A DNA stretch of 17,770 nt from NCBI GenBank assembly GCA_023409675.1, contig JAEYRC010000203.1, positions 1 to 17,770 on the forward strand, in the 5' to 3' direction. The notes under the pieces are model-generated. The model was not told the origin of the DNA. It saw only the letters and a program-made list of their open reading frames with translations, and made no database searches. The position numbers were made by a program, and so were the translations under genes. Positions 1 through 5,822 of this stretch are shown piece by piece. Numbering within the stretch: position 1 is the stretch's first letter; each line of letters starts with the position of its first letter. Source of the stretch: Bacteroidota bacterium (GTDB taxonomy: Bacteria; Bacteroidota; Bacteroidia; Chitinophagales; Chitinophagaceae).

Positions 1-682
1 CGGTTTTAACGTAAAACATTCCCAGATATATTATTCCAACCAGGAATATCAGTATCGCCGAAAAGATCCAAAACTGCTGATTTCTTTTTTGGGTCAGATC
101 CCGGAGGAGAAAGAAAATCCAGAGGGGCACTAATAATATGGTTGTTTCCTTACTTAAGAAGGAAAGGAATAACAGTAGTGTGAAGATTCCCGCAGATAGA
201 AATTGGTTCTTATCATCCTCTTTTTTGTAATAAACATAAAAACTCAAAAAGGCAAAAACTGCAACTCCAGTATCCGGCCAGAGGCGATGGCTGGCATAAA
301 GCACATTATAGTTCAGGAAAAAGAGTATCAGTGCAAAAACTTTTAAGGTTGTGCTTTCCCGTTTTATAAATTTTAAAATGAAAAAGCCTGCAAGAAGCGT
401 GGTGAATATTCCAAAAGCTGCTGAAGAAAAATCATTTATACCAAATAATTTATAGAAAAATGCTGTGAGGTATATGGGTACCCATCTCAATTCGAAATGA
501 TCGCTGGTATTCCAGTTTAACGGTTCTCCTTTTATTAATTTAGCGGCATAGATGGAATAATTCAGATCATCCATTCCATAATAACCCAAAAACACCATCA
601 GATGATGGATGATTACAAATCCTGAAAAGATAATATAAAGTGCTGTATTAAGGGATTGTTGAGAGCCTTTAAACTGGAGCAT
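1..682 (-). CDS. GT39/ArnT-like polytopic membrane glycosyltransferase, N-terminal part
   Basis: The minus strand is open from ATG at 682 to the window edge, giving 227 residues with no stop, so the 3' part lies outside. The protein is very hydrophobic with many predicted membrane segments. Near residues 32-52 it reads GYYGMDDLNYSIYAAKLIKG. An Asp-Asp pair (D37, D38) in the first non-cytoplasmic loop is the hallmark of GT-C enzymes of the PMT/ArnT (GT39) type, which move a sugar from a polyprenyl-phosphate donor to a lipid, glycan or protein outside the membrane. The segment around residues 112-120 (LYASHRLWPDTG) also fits this superfamily. Donor and acceptor cannot be told from sequence. The next upstream gene on this strand is another membrane glycosyltransferase, separated by a terminator-like hairpin. 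No clear ribosome binding site is seen. Confidence 0.72.
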   Translation of the reverse strand, partial: MLQFKGSQQSLNTALYIIFSGFVIIHHLMVFLGYYGMDDLNYSIYAAKLIKGEPLNWNTSDHFELRWVPIYLTAFFYKLFGINDFSSAAFGIFTTLLAGFFILKFIKRESTTLKVFALILFFLNYNVLYASHRLWPDTGVAVFAFLSFYVYYKKEDDKNQFLSAGIFTLLLFLSFLSKETTILLVPLWIFFLLRDLTQKRNQQFWIFSAILIFLVGIIYLGMFYVKT

Positions 683-1076
683 TAAAAAAGGTTTCTGCAA
701 ATTTGGGGATAAAATAATTTTCGGACCGTGTAATAAAACTTATCCATAATAAAAACAGACCAGAGACCACGCGGTTTTAATTTATAATTGGAAGTTATGA
801 TGTTTCTTTTCAATTTAAGGTTATATATTATTTTTGATCTATTAAAAAACATTATAACTTGATACTTTGTCTTGCCTCCTAACGATTCAAAATATTCAGC
901 GCGGAATTTCGCTGAATCGCGGATAAATAAAAAGTAGCGGTCTTATTAAAAAACCGCTACAATCCAGAGGCTAATCTCGTATTTTAATAAGACTAAATCA
1001 ATTGCTTCACTTTCTATCTTTGTGTGCAATGTTGTCTATGGTAATACCGGTTGCTTCTCAAACGAAACCACCTCAC
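683..1076. other. AT-rich intergenic gap with hairpins
   Basis: No convincing gene is seen. It holds a perfect 8-bp stem (attcagcg at 894-901, cgctgaat at 910-917) and the terminator-like hairpin at 934-960. A perfect 11-bp inverted pair (941-951 and 982-992) shares bases with the loop of that terminator, so it could form a competing fold. On the plus strand a -7-like box TATCTTTG (1015-1022) stands 6 bases before an ATG at 1029 that opens only a 35-codon frame running into the GT87 gene. This may be the remnant start of a lost gene. Confidence 0.5.
923..960 (-). terminator. Rho-independent terminator on the minus strand
   Basis: A perfect 8-bp stem (gtagcggt at 934-941, accgctac at 953-960) is followed, reading the minus strand, by a U-rich tail (complement of 923-933). 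It lies about 115 bp past the stop of the GT87-like gene and would end that transcript before the GT39-like gene. Confidence 0.6.
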
Positions 1077-2024
1077 TCAAGCCTGAAACCATTTTTTCTC
1101 CTTAAAAAAGATAGCATAACCTGCCAGGCCGATTAACCCGATTTCGGCAATAGCAACCTGAAAAGTTAAATGGAAAGGAAAGTTGTGTAGAAACAATAAG
1201 AGAGCTATCAATATATATATTAGGGCACGCGAATTGGATAGCATTGAATATAGTAAAGGAAGGGCAAAGATCCATTGCACAGTATTGTATCCATTTCTGG
1301 GCACTAACATACATACTTCGGCTAAAATATAAATCAAAAACCCAAATAAGTATAAAAGTTGCGGCGATTGATGAGTACGACGCTGTCGATAAAATGCAAT
1401 TGAAAGGGCAGTAATGAGGCTAAAATATAACAACACTGAATGCGTGTTATTGAAACGTATTTTGTAGATATTTAAATATCCATATATAGACCAAAGACCA
1501 TGTTGATCAAACTCGGTTACTTTACTTAGATTATTACTGCCCTCGACAACATCAGGCAATGTAAAAGTTGCGCGATGGACAACCTGCGGTTTTCCCAGTA
1601 ACTCATTATTATATTCTTTCATGGCAAGAATATAATCTACCCATAACTTAGGCTGTGGTGCTATGAATAATAACATGCCTAAAATAAATCCTGTAATACA
1701 ACCTGAGACCCAACGCCACTTTCCAAATAACAGAAATCCTAAAGCTGCTACAGCTGCGATGGGTCGAAAAAAAATAAACAATCCACCAACAAGTCCTGCT
1801 ATGAACTCATGATGCCTGAAGGAGGCATTATACAAATAGTAGCCCAAGGAGAAAAACAATGCGAAGAAAATATATACCTGTCCGCGTTCAATATGGTATA
1901 ACCATATTTCAGAACAAAACAGGCCAAGAACAGCTAATAAAATTGGATATAATCGAGGGCCGGGCAGCTTTTTAACAACAAAAAAAATCGTTAGAAAAGC
2001 TGCTACCAGTTGAAGAATTGTCAT
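1077..2024 (-). CDS. GT87 (DUF2029)-like membrane glycosyltransferase, N-terminally truncated
   Basis: This 315-residue polytopic membrane protein resembles the C-terminal two-thirds of GT87 enzymes, polyprenyl-phosphate-dependent mannosyltransferase-like proteins that usually exceed 400 residues. The family-like stretch is IERGQVYIFFALFF (residues 45-58), followed by a membrane hairpin and FFRPIAAVAALGFLLFGKWR (85-104), in the place of the usual (K/R)P and basic R-W-R motif. The first few membrane helices, which carry the catalytic Asp in characterised GT-C enzymes, are missing. The same frame stays open 20 codons upstream of the ATG (IKKPVNWSRAVFQSLI) to a stop at 2085-2087 with no further Met. 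This fits a gene whose 5' end was lost by recombination or frameshift. It is probably inactive, although the remaining frame is undamaged. A terminator follows downstream. Confidence 0.6.
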   Translation of the reverse strand: MTILQLVAAFLTIFFVVKKLPGPRLYPILLAVLGLFCSEIWLYHIERGQVYIFFALFFSLGYYLYNASFRHHEFIAGLVGGLFIFFRPIAAVAALGFLLFGKWRWVSGCITGFILGMLLFIAPQPKLWVDYILAMKEYNNELLGKPQVVHRATFTLPDVVEGSNNLSKVTEFDQHGLWSIYGYLNIYKIRFNNTHSVLLYFSLITALSIAFYRQRRTHQSPQLLYLFGFLIYILAEVCMLVPRNGYNTVQWIFALPLLYSMLSNSRALIYILIALLLFLHNFPFHLTFQVAIAEIGLIGLAGYAIFFKEKKWFQA

Positions 2025-2238
2025 TATTAAGGACTGAAATACTGCCCTGCTCCAATTTACTGGCTTTTTGATGCCTAAGCATATTTACAAAAATATCCAG
2101 ATGGGTGCTGGCATCTATTGATGGTAAAAAATTCACGATATTGGCACTTGCCATGTTGTATTGTCCATAAAGTTGTTCGTTCGTTAATACATCCTCGGCA
2201 GTTGGCGTATTGGGAATAGGTATATCTTCAGATTGCAT
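1972..2238 (-). CDS. Unrecognised 88-residue frame overlapping the GT87 remnant
   Basis: A frame from ATG at 2238 starts MQSEDIPIPNTPTAEDVLTN. Its first ~60 residues are soluble, acidic and protein-like, without low-complexity bias. The last 18 residues overlap the GT87 frame and read in the wrong frame of what is clearly membrane-protein sequence, ending in SFSNDFFCC. The simplest reading is the 5' end of a lost gene fused to foreign DNA near 2035-2080. An alternative is a short peptide whose Ser/Thr-rich tail with terminal Cys-Cys resembles a RiPP core, but the overlap argues against this. No ribosome binding site is evident. Function is unknown. Confidence 0.3.
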   Translation of the reverse strand: MQSEDIPIPNTPTAEDVLTNEQLYGQYNMASANIVNFLPSIDASTHLDIFVNMLRHQKASKLEQGSISVLNNDNSSTGSSFSNDFFCC

Positions 2239-2282
2239 TATAATATTTATTCTAGTAGAAATGTTGGTTGGTTTGCGGCAAC

Positions 2283-2309
2283 AAAAAAGGAATCTGTACG
2301 CAGATTCCT
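2283..2309 (-). terminator. Rho-independent terminator on the minus strand
   Basis: A perfect 9-bp stem (aggaatctg at 2288-2296, cagattcct at 2301-2309) with a 4-nt loop is followed on the minus strand by six U residues (complement of 2283-2288). It sits 21 bp after the stop codon of the 56-residue peptide gene and supports that peptide as a separate transcription unit. Confidence 0.7.
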
Positions 2310-2330
2310 CATATACAGAATCAATTGATC

Positions 2331-2501
2331 CTAACCCGAGCCAGGGATGGTGGTTTCTGTTTCGAAACAGCAGGCAACGTTAAGGAAGGTGATTATTCCG
2401 GGTAGTACATTGGAATATCGGTTCTCCATTTGCGCCAGTGTCAGGTAACTGGCAAAAATTCCTTTGTGATTTGGCATTTCTAATAGTTGTAGTTTATCCA
2501 T
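2331..2501 (-). CDS. Small 56-residue Cys-Cys peptide, possible modified-peptide precursor
   Basis: The minus strand encodes a 56-residue peptide from ATG at 2501 to TAG at 2331-2333. It begins MDKLQLLEMPNHKGIFASYL and ends NVACCFETETTIPGSG. The first ~30 residues are amphipathic and leader-like. The tail is hydrophobic, then has Cys44-Cys45 and five Thr/Ser residues. An in-frame stop lies upstream, so Met1 (or Met9) is the start; the bases ggggaa precede it directly. A strong terminator follows 21 bp after the stop, which makes an independent transcript plausible. The architecture (short leader, Cys plus Thr/Ser tail) recalls ribosomally made modified peptides, but no modification enzyme, transporter or Gly-Gly cleavage site is visible nearby. 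It matches no family I recognise. Secretion or antimicrobial activity would be pure inference. Confidence 0.45.
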   Translation of the reverse strand: MDKLQLLEMPNHKGIFASYLTLAQMENRYSNVLPGIITFLNVACCFETETTIPGSG

Positions 2502-3154
2502 TTCCCCGGTTAAGGGGGTTTACCTGCCAAATATCTGTTTCTAGGAAAAGGATATAAAACCTGTTATGCAAAACCCGGGGTTTGCTTTGTAAAAGCCATG
2601 TTTCAGCTGATTAAGATCTAAGTGAGATAGCTTTTCAACAATAATTTGTTGTCTCGCTAGATGTATGAATTGGAAAATAATAATTTGCAGTGGAGTAGGG
2701 GCTTCTTAATTATCCTCATTCTGAAATATGAAAATGCAGATACTTTCTATAATAAGAGTTACATTTTGGAACTGAATATGGTTGTAAATGGAACGTACTG
2801 CTCTTGTTAACGTTCCCCGGGCAAAGGCTTATTTCATTTTCTATGAAACACTGCTCAAGGGCATCTGCGAATTTTTTAAGATTCGCTTTATGACTAAAAC
2901 TTTCATATAACGTTTTGTTTCAGAGCCATGAGTCCAGCAGATCGTCTGTTTTGCCAATGAGACGCTTTTGAACAGGAGCAAAATAAAACAGAAATTCATT
3001 TTTCTGTATAGTGTCAGGCTCAATTATTCATTTAAACATGGCTGATTGCTTATTTTATACCAAGGAAATCCTGTGAGCTAATCCATATAGGAATAATAGT
3101 ATTAATGACCTTAAAATGCACTTTATTTATCATGAGATTTGCCATAGTAGAATT
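2502..3154. other. Gene-poor stretch with a decayed minus-strand frame
   Basis: No intact gene is recognised in these 653 bp between the small peptide gene and the Fic gene. A near-perfect 18-bp palindrome lies at 2568-2585 (gcaaaacccggggtttgc, one mismatched pair), about 70-85 bp before the peptide start, and could be an operator. A broken frame at 2716-3039 is listed separately. The rest is AT-rich and shows no tRNA, clear IS end or long repeat. Confidence 0.5.
2716..3039 (-). pseudogene. Decayed frame with two in-frame TGA codons
   Basis: Reading the minus strand from ATG at 3039 gives 107 codons in one frame, interrupted by TGA at codon 4 (3028-3030) and codon 40 (2920-2922) and ending at TGA 2716-2718. 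Between the stops it looks protein-like, for example EFLFYFAPVQKRLIGKTDD and, after the second stop, NLKKFADALEQCFIENEISL. No family was recognised. A frame of this length with protein-like segments can also arise by chance in AT-rich DNA. It lies between the Fic gene and the small peptide gene on the same strand. Confidence 0.25.
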
Positions 3155-4291
3155 TTATCTTTCAAATAATCTCAGGTATTCTTCAAATACAAAAATTCGA
3201 TTTCGTTTATACCCGGTTTGTTCTTTAAGTATGCCAAGATTATAGAAATCTTTTATCAAGGCATTTGCTGTCTGTTTCGTTACATCGAGGTTTGTCATTA
3301 CATCGGAAACGGTAACCACTGGTTTGCTGTATAAATAGATAAGCAATGCTTTTGCGTTGGGCAATCTTTTACCTACTGCAATTAAGGTGTCTTTTTCGAT
3401 TTTGTCTCTTAGCGCTATGATTTTGGTGAACGTGTCTATTGCATTTTTTGCTGTTTCAATGATGCCAACCAAAAAGAACTTGAGCCATTGTTCCATCTTA
3501 CTGTTAAGAGAAACAGCCATTAGGTTATCGTAGTAGTGTTGCCTGTTTTTTTCAATAAAGTCAGATATATACAATGTCGGTTTGTTCAACACTTTTTGTG
3601 TTATCAGGTACAGGGTAATTAATAACCGCCCGATTCTACCATTGCCATCAAGGAATGGGTGTATGGCTTCAAATTGGTAATGTGCTATGCCAATCCTGAT
3701 CAGGTGAGGGACTTGTATATTCTCATTATTCAAAAATATTTCCAGGTCAGAAATGCAATCCGGCACAAGAGTATGATGCGGAGGTACAAAAACAGCGTCC
3801 ATGATTGTAGCGCCGCCTATCCAGTTTTGGCTTGTACGAAATTCACCAGGTAATTTATTTTTACCTCTAACTCCCTTTAATAAGATTTGGTGCGCTTCTT
3901 TAATTAGGCGGGAAGACAAGGGCAGCTTTTTGAGGTTCTTTATGGAATGGTTCATCGCCTCGATATAATTCTGTACTTCCTGCCAATCGTCTTTTAATTC
4001 AGGGCTGATATCTTTGGCTTCAAGTACAACTTCATCCATACGGGTTCGTGTTCCTTCAATACGACTAGATTGGGTTGCCTCTTTTACGATATGCATCCTG
4101 ATAAAAACATCAACGTCAGGCACAAAGGTCGAGAAGGCGTTAAGCTCACCCAACCTTAAATTAGCTTCTTCTAAAAGAGTGTTTATTTCAGGGTTATTTA
4201 TACTCCATTCCTTGTTAATAGGATTTGGAGTGAAGCTTTTATAACCATACTGTTTTGTAAACGTTCCTGATGTATATTCTTTGATATTCAT
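3155..4291 (-). CDS. Fic-domain protein (class II, probable AMP transferase)
   Basis: Fic enzymes usually transfer AMP from ATP to a Ser, Thr or Tyr of a target protein. With the start at 4291 the protein has 378 residues. The catalytic motif HPFLDGNGRIGR is at residues 211-222 and complete, with the catalytic His and the anion-binding G-N-G-R-xx-R. An inhibitory helix motif of the form S-xxx-E-G (SSRIEG, 75-80) precedes it, marking a class II (N-terminally autoinhibited) Fic. The flap before the motif (NWIGGA..AVFVPP, about 156-170) is normal. Residues about 313-376 form a winged-helix domain (VTVSDVMTNLDVTKQTANAL), so DNA binding and autoregulation are likely. The frame extends 12 codons further to an ATG at 4327, but a TAAATTTG -7-like box (4300-4307) lies inside that extension, so ATG 4291 is preferred, with a very short leader. 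Such proteins are common on accessory islands. Target and physiological role are unknown. Confidence 0.9.
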   Translation of the reverse strand: MNIKEYTSGTFTKQYGYKSFTPNPINKEWSINNPEINTLLEEANLRLGELNAFSTFVPDVDVFIRMHIVKEATQSSRIEGTRTRMDEVVLEAKDISPELKDDWQEVQNYIEAMNHSIKNLKKLPLSSRLIKEAHQILLKGVRGKNKLPGEFRTSQNWIGGATIMDAVFVPPHHTLVPDCISDLEIFLNNENIQVPHLIRIGIAHYQFEAIHPFLDGNGRIGRLLITLYLITQKVLNKPTLYISDFIEKNRQHYYDNLMAVSLNSKMEQWLKFFLVGIIETAKNAIDTFTKIIALRDKIEKDTLIAVGKRLPNAKALLIYLYSKPVVTVSDVMTNLDVTKQTANALIKDFYNLGILKEQTGYKRNRIFVFEEYLRLFER

Positions 4292-4299
4292 ACTGGTGG

Positions 4300-4369
4300 C
4301 AAATTTACTAAAAAAACGCATAGTCAACGAAATGCTGATTACTTTGACTATAAAAAACCATGGTCAAAG
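4300..4369 (-). promoter_or_regulatory. Fic promoter with three ATRGTCAA half-sites
   Basis: Reading the minus strand, TAAATTTG (4307-4300) matches the Bacteroidota -7 consensus TAnnTTTG, with GTTG (4328-4325) 17 bp upstream as a -33-like element. Three copies of the half-site atagtcaa/atggtcaa lie here: 4320-4327, 4344-4351 (inverted) and 4360-4367. The last two form an inverted repeat, ctttgac at 4342-4348 against gtcaaag at 4363-4369. The first half-site overlaps the -33-like element. The winged helix of the Fic protein is the obvious candidate ligand, but that is inference. Confidence 0.5.
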
Positions 4370-4823
4370 ATGTATTTAATCCCTTTTTATTACTAAAGGG
4401 CTTAATCCGGAATCACCTTGTTCGACTGGAAGTCATTTTATGGGTTCCGAATCTTTCGTAATGCAAAGACTTCGATTTTATTGCATTTCCAAAAATTGAA
4501 ATGTTGGCTTTATCGATGTTACAGCCATGAAAAGAGCAATTTCTTTTGGAGAAAAGAACTGGCCATTCACTTTTTTGTGTTCAGGAAAAGACCGTTTTGC
4601 ATAAAATTATGCCAGGACGGTCTCCAAAAAGGCTTGGTAATTTATTGATGGCATGGTCCACAGTTGTGGCTGTTACCATGCCAACCAATTTAGCAAAAGA
4701 AGCGGTACGAAAAGGAATATTAGTAATAGCTTAAGAGAAAACATTATCTTATTTCTCTTTGTATCTAATAATAAGGTTGGCTATTTATATTGGGAGGATG
4801 TCGTCGGAATGCATATTGATAAT
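4370..4823. other. Gap between Fic promoter and CRISPR array, no recognised gene
   Basis: Several short plus-strand frames exist, the longest continuous ones at 4418-4648 and 4546-4734, but none matches a known family and they overlap in different frames. A strong inverted repeat at 4649-4683 pairs tggcatggt with accatgcca and has a second internal 5-bp stem (ccaca with tgtgg). No cas gene fragment, tracrRNA anti-repeat or IS end was recognised. Confidence 0.45.
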
Positions 4824-5363
4824 TTAAATAATTAAGTATTCTACAGAAATAATGAAAGCAATTCACAACTGGAGGGGTACGGGCTGGCCGAAAACCAAAG
4901 TTGTCAATGATATAATCTACAGAAATAATGAAAGCAATGCACAACATGATTGTATGGTTTGGATAATTAAGCGAGTTGTCAATGATCTAATCTACAGAAA
5001 TAATGAAAGCAATTCACAACCGTATAGTCATGGGTGTTAGACACATGTTTGTTGTCAATATTCTAATCTACAGAAATAATGAAAGCAATTCACAACTCCT
5101 GACAGTAAAATTCAATCATAAAAAGAGTTGTCAATCATCTCCCATGATTCCCTTTCCAGCTAATGTTCCAGTTGTCAATGATCCATAGAAATAATGAAAG
5201 CAATTCACAACTGGCAACCCTTAACCCTAATCGAAATGAAAGTTGTCAATGATCTAGTCTACAGAAATAATGAAAGCAATTCACAACACCATATGTTTGC
5301 GGCAATTCGATTTAAAAGTTGTCAGTAATCTAAGCTATAGAATAATGAAGTTAATTTGAAATC
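4824..5363 (-). CRISPR. Orphan type II-C-like CRISPR array, eight repeats, seven spacers
   Basis: A 46-bp repeat recurs. On the plus strand it starts gttgtcaatgatctaatc and ends gaaagcaattcacaac. Read on the minus strand it begins GTTGTGAATTGCTTTC, as I recall for Bacteroidota type II-C arrays, so transcription is predicted on the minus strand. Copies: 4824-4869 (left half eroded), 4900-4945, 4975-5020, 5051-5096, 5127-5140 (14-bp remnant), 5171-5211 (41 bp), 5242-5287, and 5318-5363 (right half eroded). Spacers: 4870-4899, 4946-4974, 5021-5050, 5097-5126, 5141-5170, 5212-5241 and 5288-5317, all 30 bp except the second (29 bp). All are different by eye. No Cas9, Cas1, Cas2 or tracrRNA is seen in the window. 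Both terminal repeats and two internal ones are damaged, so the array looks old and may be unable to acquire spacers. Confidence 0.93.
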
Positions 5364-5563
5364 TACATCGTGCATTTTCATATTTTATTAGAGAATTATA
5401 AAATCAGTTTTAAAACTCTTCCCTGAATTTAATTTCATATAAAGAAGTATTTTTAATACTTTGTATTTGGATTTGCAATCACGCTGACAACTCAGTGAGC
5501 AATACATGAGTCAGTTCAATAAGGCATTCTCAATATATTGATATTTAATTTGTTAGGGGAGAA
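5364..5563. other. AT-rich leader-like stretch next to the CRISPR array
   Basis: This stretch between the array and the tRNA-like scar has no gene. It is very AT-rich, as expected of a leader if the array is transcribed leftward. It contains a 6-bp stem (aagtat / atactt around 5445-5461). No tRNA 5' part complementary to the scar's acceptor strand was found here. Confidence 0.45.
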
Positions 5564-5584
5564 GTTCGATTCCCCTCACCTCCA
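5564..5584 (+). other. 3'-end fragment of a tRNA-Ala or tmRNA gene: probable attachment-site scar
   Basis: The bases gttcgattcccctcacctcc followed by A read as the last base of the T-stem, the T-loop TTCGATT, the T-stem 3' strand CCCCT, the acceptor 3' strand CACCTCC and discriminator A73. The T-stem 5' strand expected just before it (agggg) is replaced by agaag, and no matching 5' acceptor strand lies upstream, so it is not a complete RNA gene. U70 with A73 fits the G3-U70 alanine identity shared by tRNA-Ala and tmRNA; Ser tRNAs have G73. A terminator follows directly, as after a real RNA gene. Integrases that target tRNA or tmRNA 3' ends leave such a fragment at the far end of the island. 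Confidence 0.68.
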
Positions 5585-5592
5585 CTGAATCA

Positions 5593-5645
5593 ATAACATT
5601 ACTAATGTTATAGCCTGCATATTAAAAATTGCAGGCTTTTTTTTT
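5593..5645 (+). terminator. Strong plus-strand terminator after the tRNA/tmRNA fragment
   Basis: A 7-bp AT hairpin (5593-5611) is followed by a perfect 8-bp stem (agcctgca at 5612-5619, tgcaggct at 5630-5637) and a run of nine T (5637-5645). No protein gene ends near it, so it most likely belonged to the RNA gene whose 3' end is at 5564-5584. Confidence 0.85.
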
Positions 5646-5822
5646 GTTCAAGTTCAGACCGCCATCATTGCATCAGGAGCATCCCGGGTTATTCATAAAT
5701 TCTAAAAAGTTGCCTGCTATATACTTTAAGGCAAAATTTTTGATTTGCAGGAAGGTATTGAGACTTACAGCCACATAGTAGTTTAATGTTGTGGTATATA
5801 ATTTTAAAGTTACCCTTCAAGT

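Noticed and set aside
1015..1133. 35-codon plus-strand frame behind a TATCTTTG box
   Set aside because: It is too short, has no -33 partner at proper spacing, and runs into the GT87 gene; at best it is a remnant start of a lost gene.
2841..3023. 60-codon minus-strand frame
   Set aside because: It overlaps the broken frame at 2716-3039 in another phase; its sequence is less protein-like and matches nothing known.
4546..4734. 62-codon plus-strand frame next to the CRISPR array, considered as a cas gene remnant
   Set aside because: No Cas1, Cas2 or Cas9 motif is visible, and the competing frames here are equally short.
5318..5363. Degenerate last CRISPR repeat as a tracrRNA anti-repeat
   Set aside because: It keeps the repeat's own orientation and left half and lacks the gaaagcaattcac core needed for pairing; simple decay explains it better.
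5490..5584. A complete tRNA ending at 5584
   Set aside because: There is no 5' acceptor strand able to pair with CACCTCC, no anticodon stem at the right distance, and the T-stem 5' strand has two mismatches.
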